From: Amphiduros pacificus
Taxonomy: Eukaryota; Annelida; Polychaeta; Phyllodocida; Hesionidae
NCBI GenBank assembly: GCA_949316495.1
Contig: OX439004.1
Span: 39,314,561 to 39,378,560, forward strand
Reading direction: 5' to 3'
Length of the DNA: 64,000 bases
The position numbers and the translations under genes were made by a program. A model generated the notes under the pieces. The model was not told the origin of the DNA. It did not search any database and worked only from the letters and a program-made list of their open reading frames with translations. The number at the start of each line of letters is the position of its first letter. Position 1 is the stretch's first letter. This document shows, piece by piece, positions 21,601-32,723 of this stretch.

Positions 21601-23566
21601 ACAAGTGCTTTATTCAAGCCACACAACAAGGGATTTATTCAAGCCTCACAACAAGGGCTTTATTCAAGCCTCACAACAAGGGCTTTATTCAAGCCTCACA
21701 ACAAGGGCTTTATTCAAGCCTCACAACAAGGGATTTATTCAAGCCTCACAACAAGGGATTTATTCAAGCCTCACAACAAGGGATTTATTCAAGCCTCACA
21801 ACAAGGGATTTATTCAAGCCGCACAACAAGGGATTTATTCAAGCCACACAACAAGGGATTTATTCAAGCCACACAACAAGGGATTTATTCAAGCCACACA
21901 ACAAGGGCTTTATTCAAGCCACACAACAAGGGCTTTATTCAAGCCTCACAACAAGGGCTTTATTCAAGCCTCACAACAAGGGATTTATTCAAGCCTCACA
22001 ACAAGGGATTTATTCAAGCCTCACAACAAGGGCTTTATTCAAGCCGCACAACAAGGGCTTTATTCAAGCCGCACAACAAGGGCTTTATTCAAGCCGCACA
22101 ACAAGGGATTTATTCAAGCCACACAACAAGGGCTTTATTCAAGCCTCACAACAAGGGCTTTATTCAAGCCTCACAACAAGGGCTTTATTCAAGCCTCACA
22201 ACAAGGGCTTTATTCAAGCCTCACAACAAGGGCTTTATTCAAGCCTCACAACAAGGGCTTTATTCAAGCCTCACAACAAGGGCTTTATTCAAGCCGCACA
22301 ACAAGGGCTTTATTCAAGCCACACAACAAGGGCTTTATTCAAGCCACACAACAAGGGATTTATTCAAGCCTCACAACAAGGGCTTTATTCAAGCCTCACA
22401 ACAAGGGCTTTATTCAAGCCTCACAACAAGGGCTTTATTCAAGCCTCACAACAAGGGCTTTATTCAAGCCTCACAACAAGGGCTTTATTCAAGCCTCACA
22501 ACAAGGGCTTTATTCAAGCCGCACAACAAGGGCTTTATTCAAGCCACACAACAAGGGCTTTATTCAAGCCACACAACAAGGGCTTTATTCAAGCCTCACA
22601 ACAAGGGCTTTATTCAAGCCTCACAACAAGGGATTTATTCAAGCCACACAACAAGGGCTTTATTCAAGCCACACAACAAGGGATTTATTCAAGCCGCACA
22701 ACAAGGGCTTTATTCAAGCCTCACAACAAGGGCTTTATTCAAGCCGCACAACAAGGGATTTATTCAAGCCTCACAACAAGGGCTTTATTCAAGCCTCACA
22801 ACAAGGGCTTTATTCAAGCCGCACAACAAGGGATTTATTCAAGCCTCACAACAAGGGCTTTATTCAAGCCTCACAACAAGGGCTTTATTCAAGCCGCACA
22901 ACAAGGGATTTATTCAAGCCACACAACAAGGGATTTATTCAAGCCACACAACAAGGGCTTTATTCAAGCCACACAACAAGGGATTTATTCAAGCCACACA
23001 ACAAGGGATTTATTCAAGCCTCACAACAAGGGATTTATTCAAGCCTCACAACAAGGGATTTATTCAAGCCTCACAACAAGGGATTTATTCAAGCCGCACA
23101 ACAAGGGATTTATTCAAGCCTCACAACAAGGGCTTTATTCAAGCCTCACAACAAGGGCTTTATTCAAGCCGCACAACAAGGGATTTATTCAAGCCACACA
23201 ACAAGGGATTTATTCAAGCCACACAACAAGGGCTTTATTCAAGCCTCACAACAAGGGATTTATTCAAGCCGCACAACAAGGGATTTATTCAAGCCACACA
23301 ACAAGGGCTTTATTCAAGCCACACAACAAGGGATTTATTCAAGCCACACAACAAGGGATTTATTCAAGCCACACAACAAGGGATTTATTCAAGCCACACA
23401 ACAAGGGATTTATTCAAGCCACACAACAAGGGATTTATTCAAGCCACACAACAAGGGATTTATTCAAGCCACACAACAAGGGCTTTATTCAAGCCACACA
23501 ACAAGGGATTTATTCAAGCCACACAACAAGGGATTTATTCAAGCCTCACAACAAAGGCTTTATTAA
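21601..23566 (+). repeat. Minisatellite, 25-bp unit, ~78 copies
   Basis: Copies of GGCTTTATTCAAGCCTCACA followed by ACAAG run without spacers. Variation is almost confined to two sites: C or A at the third base, and T, A or G after 'AAGCC'. Three-unit (75-bp) higher-order blocks recur, for instance around 22740-22890. Because 25 is not a multiple of three and no stop occurs in any phase of the unit, every forward frame is open across the array, giving apparent frames of 687 and 658 codons. I treat these as artefacts of the repeat. Confidence 0.98.
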
Positions 23567-23705
23567 TGTCACAACATATGGGATTGATTATTGCCACTCA
23601 ACAAGGGCTTTAATGATATTTCACAATAAGGGATTTATCAATGACACACAATAAGGGACAGATTATTGTCACACAACATGGGATTGATTCATGTTGCACA
23701 ATTAG
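23567..23705 (+). repeat. Diverged edge of the 25-bp array
   Basis: Units here keep 'acaacaagggctttaatg', 'acacaataagggatttatca' and 'acacaacatgggattgattc'-like phrases but with changed length (about 30 bp) and many substitutions. This is the usual decayed margin of a homogenised tandem array. Confidence 0.8.
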
Positions 23706-23789
23706 AAATCTACCCTGGAAATTCTATATTGATACCTCAAAGTTAGCATAGAGTACAGGACATATCACTGTCTACTCAATAATACCTCA

Positions 23790-24125
23790 CCAACTCTCGT
23801 CCATTCATATGCATGAAGTATGACAATCCCCTAAACAAAGCCTCGTCCAATCATTTGTAGGAGATATGAGAATCCCCTAAACAAAGCCTCGTCCATTTAT
23901 ATGCAGGAGCAATGACAATCCCCTAAACAAAGTCTAGTCCATTCATTTGTAGGAGCAATGACAATCCCCTAAACAAAGTCTAGTCCATTCATTTGTAGGA
24001 GATATGAGAATCCCCTAAACAAAGCCTCGTCCAATCATTTGTAGGAGATATGACAATCCCCTAAACAAAGCCACGTCCATTCATTTGTAGGAGATATAAG
24101 AATCCCCTAAACAAAGCCTCATCAT
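23790..24125 (+). repeat. Minisatellite, 46-bp unit, 7 copies
   Basis: The phrase AATCCCCTAAACAAAG recurs at steps of 46 bp (near 23825, 23871, 23917, 23963, 24009, 24055 and 24101), linked by 'tcgtccattcatttgtagga'-like sequence. No open frame of note. Confidence 0.95.
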
Positions 24126-27100
24126 TCTATACATTAAAATCTCAGAAAATATAGAGATAATATGGTCTATTCAACAAATTGATATATTGGAACCATAATA
24201 ATTTTACTTCTCAGTAAAACGCAGTATAATGATATGCCAGAGATATGATAATCTACTCAACAAACCGTTCTTAATTGATTCAGAGTGATTCTCTTTATTC
24301 TTATGCCACTGAACAGATACAACAATCGACTGTACAAAAAGTCACAGGAATAAAATGTGTATGATTAACGTTATGAATTCAAGACACCTTATTCTTGTCT
24401 GAAAGAGTTCAATCGTTTATTCTGTAAATCTAAATAGTGGAACAAATCTCTTTACCCCTACACCTGTCAGGGCATTAAAGCATACATATCTTATGGCGCT
24501 CGTTAGAAATGATTTTGTTCTTTTTCCAAGATGTTATACACACAATGTCATTGACACAAGATATAATGATTGCGTGCTGTGGGAATTCGGCATCCTGGCC
24601 ACGTCCCATGAGTGAATCATGAGTGAGGTCCAAGCAGACACACTTGTATAACTGGGAAGGTACTTTTCCTACAGACAAAGACAAAAAAATGTGGAATATC
24701 AATTCACTTTCATTATCATATCGGAATAATCACGATTGTGACAAAAAACACCGTATTTATCCGGTGTATGAATATATGCATCCATAAATAATTATAAGAA
24801 ATAAAAATGGATTTTTTTTTTCTTTTTCATTTTTTTTCTTTTTTCTTTTTTTGAATTTTTTTAATTTTACGTTTTGTAATGTAATTGCAAATTAAAGACT
24901 GAGAAAGTTTAAGGAAAGCACTCCTGTTTTATCAACAAAGATATGATAATCTCAGATGAAATGCTTTTATTGATCAAAATGAAATAGTGTAGTGCCCACT
25001 TGATGTAGAGTGGTGTCAGAAGCATGTCCGAGACTCAAGTGTTGGATAGTTGTATGCAGAGCTGCTAAGTGCCATGGGTAATAGCGAGATAGCATTGTTT
25101 GTCAAGTCCACTCCTCTGCAAGTCTAGATCAGATAAACGTGCCATCAACTGTCCCTTTGGGCACATTTCCTGTGAAATATGTAATCCAATATAGTGTCTG
25201 GTAAGTATGTAATATGCTGTAAAACGTCTCTGACAATGTGTTGATCAAATGGTTAGGTTCAAGTCTAGTGCAAAGCTGTAGAAAATGACCCAATAGAGAT
25301 TTTTTAATATGTCCGAAATGACTGACCAGTTCAGACAGGGTCAATCTCATGTCAGTACCCCCCCCCCCCCCTACTCTTGCTGTGAGACCACTAGGTCAAA
25401 ACATACTATTCAATGACATTTTTATTGAATTTTCTCACTTCCTTATCAGGTGGTAACAAAATATCATAAATTTGTCCCACTTAACAGCATGAGACCCTGA
25501 ACTTATTTAGATCTATATCTATGGATTATCCCACTGTACCACGATTAAATCAAACTCTTTTTGGATATGTCTGGATTTTGGAATGGCATAATAGCGAATT
25601 GTATTCAAAAGAGACTTTAATGATTTTATGAGACAGACAGTCATAAATGTCAAATACATAATAAATAATAAAAAGTTGATGTGAAGATCTTTTTTCATAC
25701 TTTAGAAAATATTCCATTTTTTTATTTTGGACGGCACGCAATTTTGTTTTATAGTCACAGCAAAATAGTTCAAACAATGGAACAGAGATAAGAAAAAATA
25801 CATACTTCTATATACATGCAGGTAATGAAAAAACCATGACTGGTTTGATAACTTAATTCTCAAATCATTCTCCCAACATTTCTAAAGTATGAGGTGTAAT
25901 TCGCATTGCAGAGTTTTTGATCCTTGTAATGATTATTTGGAAGAGACTATAATATATATAATAATGATTCTGGACCATGAGATTTCTCTCATGTGACAAT
26001 CTCCTGGCCTCAAATATCTGTGGTATGTGCCATGACCACCCTTGGCCTAACCATCCAGCCCCTGATCGTCCACCAATTATTTGGCCTATTTCTTAAGCAT
26101 TTGCTCTTGGTTTTGTCTATGTGACTTCCTCCTCTTCGTCCTAATAATGTATAAGGGTGTATGTCTTTGTTAACTGCGCAAGCCTTCACCACATAAACTA
26201 TGTGAATATCATTGCGCGCATTGCCCACATTTATATCGCACTATATCATACCTCCCCTCCAAAGAGGAACATTGACATATAGTCAACATGTATGTGAATC
26301 ACTGGCCACAACCAAACATTGGTATTTTCCGTTGTTATTCAAACAATTCAATGATATCACCAGCAAACGGTAAAGAATACCCATGTCACTGTGTACATAA
26401 ACTGGTACTGGTGCCTAAAAAAATGAATAATAATAATAATGATAGTGTTTATGTGCCTAGTCACTGCATCACATGGTTTAGTATGGCATATTTACTAAAT
26501 ATCTCACATTTCTAAACGAACTTTTGGTGCATTGTGGGGTGCAAATTACATATATTTGCATTAATTTCTAGTTGTTCTGAAATTCAAGCTAAACGCCTTT
26601 TTTTTTTAATGTCTTGTTATGCTATGTGAATAACGGACATGGGTAATTAGAAGAATACTTTTGCTAAGTGCATATAACTTGGAATGTGGAATGTTCGCCT
26701 TTTTCTATAGCCCGAGTACAGATGATACGCAAAACAAGAAGTCAGGATCAAACGGAATAGGAAATAAATATTGCGCGGAACTTTCATGCACTTTTGAATC
26801 TTCTTTGAGATATTAATTATTACGATCCAAACAATTCTTGGTGATGGTCAATGCGAGAAAAAGGAGAAAAGCCGGTAATACCTCGCATACAACCTAAAGA
26901 TGTAGTGAAAAAAAATAAAAAAAAGTTTGATATATGATTTATCCCAAATAATGGTACTTGTACATTTTATCATATCATATAGGTACTTTACCATCTTGCG
27001 TTTTATCACACAATAGATCGTCTTATTGTTATCTGTATATATTATTATTATATTATCATCTCCATCACTATTTTCTAAAATACATCATAATAAAGCTTTC

Positions 27101-27400
27101 TCAGAGTACTTCAATTTATTTTGATAAGAATATACAGAATGGTTTTAGTTTTTATATAGATTTCCTGCTTTACGCTTCTTGTCCTCTGCAACCTGATATC
27201 TTCACCTTTTACCTCAGTTCACATTCACTTTGAACTGATTTCTGTATAAACATCTTTAATATCTTTTTATTTCGAGAGTATCTATACAAACAAATCCAAA
27301 ATAATTAAATCAACATAATATTTGGTTTCCAATACTTTCACTCTGTTGAAACATGTCTTTTTGTCCTGTTTTATTAAATTCCAATTCCTTTTGGTTTAAC
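24126..27400. other. Intergenic, no gene seen
   Basis: AT-rich. The minus-strand frame at 24475-24702 has a possible acceptor (TTGTCTGTAG|GAAAAG) and a somewhat protein-like reading, but no partner exon. Poly-T and pyrimidine runs lie at 24810-24850 and a poly-C of about 12 at 25360. The frame at 26010-26228 is not convincing. Confidence 0.45.
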
Positions 27401-27413
27401 TCATGTGTGATGT

Positions 27414-27450
27414 TGACCCAGGGTCAATATATAAAGGTCGCATAAGGTCA
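27414..27450 (+). promoter_or_regulatory. Nuclear-receptor half-site cluster with TATA-like motif
   Basis: TGACCC-A-GGGTCA (27414-27426) is a perfect palindromic pair of half-sites in everted orientation. It is followed at once by TATATAAAGG (27428-27437) and a further AGGTCA (27445-27450). No gene was recognised just downstream, so this may be an enhancer, an unseen promoter or coincidence. Confidence 0.35.
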
Positions 27451-27459
27451 AACTGTTTT

Positions 27460-29400
27460 TTAAATGAAATATTTATTCACTGTCACCATTTTATACATAT
27501 CAATCGTCCACTGTTATTTACTTTGAGATATACACAGAGAAATACTTGGGTTAAAACAATAATATGCACTATATTGTATAGGCGTGAGACCAGTAGCAGA
27601 ACGGGTCCAGTGATAGATTACCCCAATAAATTACAAAATGGGGGTGAATATGGCAGTTATGAAAAGATTATAGTGAAGACCACTTGAGTATACAAGTGGA
27701 ATTGATTTAATGTACACCTTCCTTAAAACATAATACCAATAACTCAGAGTCACTGTTTTATTTTATGTTTTTTTATCACATTTTAGTGAAGATGAATTCT
27801 GAAAAGATGCATGAGGCAGGTTTTCACCATTATTGAAGAAAATATAAACTTTCTTCAGATGTATATATTCCTTATGGTCACATATATTACCCACATAACC
27901 CAAACACGGAATTGAATATCTGGATTGGCTGGATTCAATAAGATTACAGGATGGGAATAGTCTCTCTGTTCTTTTTTTTTTTTTTTTTCTATGTTTCTAT
28001 CCCTTATTTAAAATTGAATTTGGGCATCAGCTTAGGAACGATCAGGATAAGTCTCTCAAACAAAATGACCTCATAAGGTGTTTTTTCCATTAATTCGATA
28101 TAAATTACTCTAAATGTGAAACATTGGAGTAGGGAACAGTCGTGGGACATTAAAAAGGTGAAAAGAGCATAGAAGCGAATGAATTCGCACCTTTTTTGTC
28201 AGCGTCAAAATCATTTGTGATAGCTGTGAAAGAACGAAAACCAAATGGTTGTATGTTGGTCAGATATTGGATCAAAATCTCTTCAGGGCCAAACACACAA
28301 TTTGTTGAAATATTACGGTTCTCTCAAATTTGATATTTCTAATTGCGATAATAAGATTTAGCGATTTGATTAACCATAGGATTGCAAAAAAGCGAAAAAA
28401 AATGGCCAAATATAAAAGAAATATGTTTTCTCTCTTCCTATTGTCTTATGGAAACTCCAGTATCTGATGTCCGTCAAAAACTAGCGCGCGCACATCATTT
28501 ATAAGTGATGTATTATAACAATGGAAAACAAATATCTGTATTAGAATGTATTCACTAAATTTTAAATGAAATGTTTGGTTGCCATTGGGATTGCTTTAGT
28601 GTATCCATTCAGGGCTAACATTACCACAAGGAATAACTAGTTTATTTGGGGAATTTATTTTCCTGTCTAAAATATAATCAGAATTAGATGATGAAATACT
28701 GGTCTCGGATGGCTAAACATTCTTGGCAAATCACACGCAACTTCGCATTCAGATTTTCCCTCCTCAGACTTGACGAGTATGAACCCGAAATCTTGTCTGC
28801 CCTGGTCTTTTCTTAGCATGGGGTTCATGCTTTGTTCTATTGATAAAGTTCGTTAATAGTAGACGCAGTCAAATTTGTTGTTAAATTGGAAATCCACATT
28901 TTAATAGACAAAAAGAGAAAGCGTAAAATGTAATCGAAATTGAAATCATGTTCTACCTAAATACTATAAAATTAAAACTCAAATATTTGAGGAAAAAATC
29001 TTTGGACAGTGTAAAATCAAAAGTCATCAACCCTTGTATACTTCACACAGTAAAGGCATCCCATATTACGCGATCAAGGCACTGAAAGCAATATGTCTCC
29101 ATACAGAAGGACAGGGCAGAATGACTATCAACGTTTATTCACAGCTATATGAATATATTCATATGCTTTTGAAAATTATTTTCCACAAGAAGAGAGGAAT
29201 ACTAAAAATTTCTTTTAAACATCAAAGCTATAACAGTGAAATATAAAATCTGTTATAAATACAATGCGCACGTTTATGCAAATCTTTATCTCTGGCCTCT
29301 TCGCAAAACTCCTTAAAATAGGTATTTTTGAAATTCAATTTTCCAAGTGATTGCCAAATATTTTCTGTAATGACTCTTTGGCGGGAGATGAACTTTCGGT
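27460..29400. other. Intergenic, no gene seen
   Basis: AT-rich, with a poly-T run at about 27970-27990. No exon, RNA gene or repeat boundary was recognised. Confidence 0.45.
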
Positions 29401-29401
29401 G

Positions 29402-29456
29402 GGGTCATACGCTAGGTTGTTTGAATGGGGGTCAAACTGGGGTCAATTAGAGGTCA
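29402..29456 (+). promoter_or_regulatory. Triple DR5 nuclear-receptor element (RARE-like)
   Basis: GGGTCA (29429-29434), five bases, GGGTCA (29440-29445), five bases, AGGTCA (29451-29456): three same-strand half-sites with exact 5-bp spacers, the layout bound by RAR/RXR heterodimers. A fourth half-site GGGTCA is at 29402-29407. The cluster lies about 350-400 bp upstream of the predicted start of transcription of the microprotein gene. Confidence 0.6.
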
Positions 29457-29703
29457 AGTTAAGAGGATGGTCATTTATGTTTGATGAGGACTCCAAGTTT
29501 GAAAAGGTCTGAAGTTGATTGGTCATACATTATGTAACAAAAATGCCCATTGTTGAGATAATCTTTTGCGTGGTAATGGAATTTTTCAGAGAGTTATATT
29601 TGGCCCACCCACCATTCCCCCTTAGATAATACAACCTCCCCCATAAAAATATGGCCACTGTCTGAGTGATGATGAGGCTGGTCGCGCATGAACCCGGCGT
29701 CTA

Positions 29704-29713
29704 GTCACGTGAC
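29704..29713. promoter_or_regulatory. Palindromic E-box GTCACGTGAC (CLEAR/USF-type)
   Basis: A perfect 10-bp palindrome equal to the consensus known for MiT/TFE factors (CLEAR motif) and also bound by USF-type bHLH-Zip factors. It lies 57 bp upstream of the TATA-like motif, a typical proximal promoter position. Confidence 0.55.
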
Positions 29714-29725
29714 GACTACATATGC

Positions 29726-29735
29726 CCATATATGG
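29726..29735. promoter_or_regulatory. CArG box CCATATATGG (SRF-type)
   Basis: A perfect match to CC(A/T)6GG, the serum response factor site, 13 bp past the E-box. An octamer-like ATGCTAAT follows at 29750-29757. Confidence 0.55.
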
Positions 29736-29756
29736 ATTCATGAATATTCATGCTAA

Positions 29757-29806
29757 TTTGGCGGGCGGGATAAAAGGAGAGGTGGGTGAGGACGCTGCAT
29801 CAGAGT
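29757..29806 (+). promoter_or_regulatory. Core promoter: E2F/GC box, TATA and initiator
   Basis: TTTGGCGGGCGGG (29757-29769) combines an E2F-like and a GC-box motif. It abuts ATAAAAGG (29770-29777), a TATA variant. An initiator-like TCAGAGT starts at 29800, placing the start A near 29802, about 32 bp from the TATA start, which is the canonical spacing. The 5' UTR would be about 73 bases up to the ATG at 29875. Confidence 0.6.
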
Positions 29807-29874
29807 TAATCTCAGCTACAAATCTACAATACTTCGCAGATTTTGTCATCCAGACAACCCACAAATTTTCAGAC

Positions 29875-32723
29875 ATGGATCCCGGTAAGAAAATTATTTT
29901 TACTTAACTTACACCATTTGGGAACATTGGCTGAACATCAAACCTGATTGGGACTTGGTAGAATTTAGAAAGGCATTTGATAGCATGCTGCTTCCATTCA
30001 AACTAGTATGCAGATATGTCATTTATGCAAATACATTAACGTCTATCCTTATATTTATTTAGTTCCGAGTATTTTATATTTGATTTTGGAGGGAGACTTT
30101 ATATACTTGAGCATATAAATTGGTCGATAAGCTACATGCATAGTAACACGTGGGAAAGTAGGAACATCTACCCACGTGGGAATGTTTGTACACATAGTCA
30201 TAGTAACAGGCCAGTGATGTTGGGGCGCCAAACACTGAAAATGATTTTTGGGCTGTTTTGAAAACATTTTTATATGCTATATCTTTAAAATATATCGGAA
30301 ATAATGATATTAATCCATATTGATGTTTTAGTCATTTAATTTCATGTGTTCTCAGTGTAAAGAAAATTAAGGTTAAATTATATTCGTGTAAAGCTTATTG
30401 AACATTTGTGTAATGTGTAATGGTTATAGTTTCAACATAGAGGAACTATAATTTCTCTTTGACCCAAGTGACCAGAATTCATGTTGATATTGCAATATGT
30501 TGGTTTACGTGTGTGTTCCTTAATACATTTGACAAAAATGTTCAGTTTCGCATTTTCTTTGAATATACTCTGTTGATTCATTTAAATATTCCAAAAATGC
30601 CAGAAATAACGATTTAATTTCAGTCACAATTTTATCACCTTTTCATTTCACATGCAGACTATACCTGCAGATGCACAACTTAATACCATTTAAACATATT
30701 TTTATATCTATCAGTATTTTACTCTGTATAATACTGTGGAAGTATATCACATAGTACTCTTTTTAGGCCCTATCTTTAATCAAATCATTTTTTGGGGTTA
30801 TTTTTTGTGGTTATTGAAGACAAAGCCTAACTTGAATAGCAAGAGCATGTCCCCAGGATCTAGACAAAGAAATTGGTAATGTTACAGAGTGTTACTGTAC
30901 TGATGAGGACATTCCTTTACACGCTCCAGTCCCCACAGACTAATCAGGAGCTCATACAGTATTCTAATAGACATTCTCCACGATTTAAATTAGTTTATGC
31001 AGAGTATATTTCCACGGCGGCAGACAGTGGGTGGGGCCTGGGGGTCAACACGTTGCGTGTGAGAGCAAAATTTTCACATAAAGATGTCTGCATAATTTGA
31101 CATCACTACACAAAAACTGGTAGCAATGGGTCAGCCTCCGCTCAAGCAACTTGTCAGTCTTGGCTCCAGCTAGTTTAATTATCGGCATCTGCTTGCTCAG
31201 TGCACTCAAAGATTCATCATTTGAATCTCACATTTGTTTAACAGTTATTGCATATTATCCATGGCTTACAAGAAAAAGACAGAATATATGTGTAAAACAA
31301 CATGATAAACTTCTCTCTAAAGTAGAAGTTATAATTATGAGATTGAAATAAAAAAACTGAACTCGGAAAAAAGACCTCTAAAGGTAATTAACATGTCGAC
31401 CACGCCTCATTAAAGGATAGACATTCACGCAATAGTTCATGTCAAATTTGTATATCATGACCAGACTGCTTGTGAATACATGTTGTAAACATTCAACAAG
31501 CCCCATAGGAAAGCGCGCCGCGTGTCACAAGTGATATGACCCTCATCTTGTATAACAACCTCTAACTTTGATCTTCATGTCTCCAGGATCATAACTCATC
31601 ATTGCATACGGGCTCCCGGGCTGACTAGGAATCTTGTTCAAAGAAAAATTTTGTCACAAAATATCTTTATCTTTGGGGGCACTTAAACTATTATTTTTAT
31701 AAGAGATTTCAATGCATGAACAGACGAAATGTGACACCGAAACACGCCACCTTGTGGTAGAAACTTTTGCGATGCGTTATCTGACTAGGAATCTTGTTCA
31801 AAGATAAGTACTGCCATAAAAACGCTCTCTTTATTTTAATGGAGTAGTGCACTTAATAAATAGTTTACAGGACATTTCAATGGATGAGGGACAGATCTAC
31901 GATATATTGTTACACATGATTATACGATTGGCCAAGAACACGATTTCTTTAATTGCTATCATCATATAGATCTGCGCTGCTGCTGAGCTGGAATGTAAAT
32001 TCCTCGTGTGCAGTTGAGTAAGACATTTTTCATCCTTTGTCTGGGACCAGGTAGCTTGTTCACATTGTTAAGCCCAAACAATAGGGACTGCCCAAAAGCC
32101 GGAAATGGGATGTGTTGATTTAGTCCAAGGTGTGAGACATGAGTCATCGTGATTCCCGAATAGGTAGCCGCCAGAAGCCTCAACGGCTTGGTCTGCGGTT
32201 TAGCTCCTTAGCAAACGCTTCCACAGTAAACACTTGAGTGACAGCTCACCTCTCAACGACCCTTTGCACTTAAAGGAGAGGGTTTCATGGAAGCATATTT
32301 AGTGGGAAAAATGTTGATTATCCTTAATATATATCCGCACTTATCATCAAGTCATGGACCCATGGAAGACAATCTTTGATACATTATAAAAAAATTGATA
32401 CTTAACACATGGTTTTTAATGTATTTGTTTTGTCTGTTACAGAAAAGAGCACCCAGGAACAGCAGGTCGCCGCAGGCGAGGAGGGCAAGACCGTCACAGA
32501 GGCACCCAAAGAGGGTACGTCAGAGCATTAACTTCACTTCCACAATATTGTCTTCTATTAAAACTAGCACCGTAATTAAGAAATCATTAATATGAATTAA
32601 TCATTAAGTTAGATTTTCCTTGATTTCCACATTGCCGGATTATATCTTGACTTCTTTAAAAAAATACTATAATATGCTAATATTCCACTTGTAGGTGAGC
32701 AGAAGCCAGCGGAATCTGAATAG
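29875..32723 (+). CDS. Acidic 36-residue microprotein, three exons
   Basis: Exons 29875-29884 (ATGGATCCCG|GTAAGA), 32443-32514 (TTACAG| ... GAGG|GTACGT) and 32695-32723 (TTGTAG| ... TAG) join in one frame. The product starts MDPEKSTQEQQVAAGEEGKT and ends PKEGEQKPAESE. It has ten acidic and four basic residues, no Cys and no aromatic, Leu, Ile, His, Arg or Asn residue, so it is expected to be disordered, soluble and cytosolic or nuclear. The frame is open upstream to an ATG at 29722, but that start lies inside the promoter motifs, so I chose 29875. Family not recognised. The strong promoter, clean splice sites and GC-rich exon 2 argue for a real gene; a non-coding RNA with a chance frame remains possible. 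Confidence 0.65.
29885..32442 (+). other. Intron 1 of the microprotein gene
   Basis: A 2558-bp AT-rich intron. It contains a two-copy tandem duplication (31621 and 31781) and a CTCF-like CGCCACCTTGTGG at 31745-31757. No other exon was recognised. Confidence 0.55.
31621..31900 (+). repeat. Two-copy tandem duplication, 160-bp period
   Basis: CTGACTAGGAATCTTGTTCA begins exactly at 31621 and again at 31781. Later parts also match loosely (TTTCAATGCATGA versus TTTCAATGGATGA), so this is a diverged tandem duplication inside intron 1 of the microprotein gene. Confidence 0.85.

Noticed and set aside
21550-23613. Long open frames of 687 and 658 codons
   Set aside because: They are produced by the 25-bp tandem array, which has no stop in any phase. 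The starts lie in degenerate repeat, there is no splice or promoter context, and two forward frames are open at once.
16150-24125. CRISPR array
   Set aside because: The repeats are head-to-tail with no unique spacers, the genome is clearly eukaryotic and no cas genes are present.
24475-24702. Possible minus-strand exon (LDLTHDSLMGRGQDAEFPQH reading)
   Set aside because: An acceptor-like TCTGTAG precedes it, but no partner exon, donor or poly(A) logic could be found. Kept out for lack of support.
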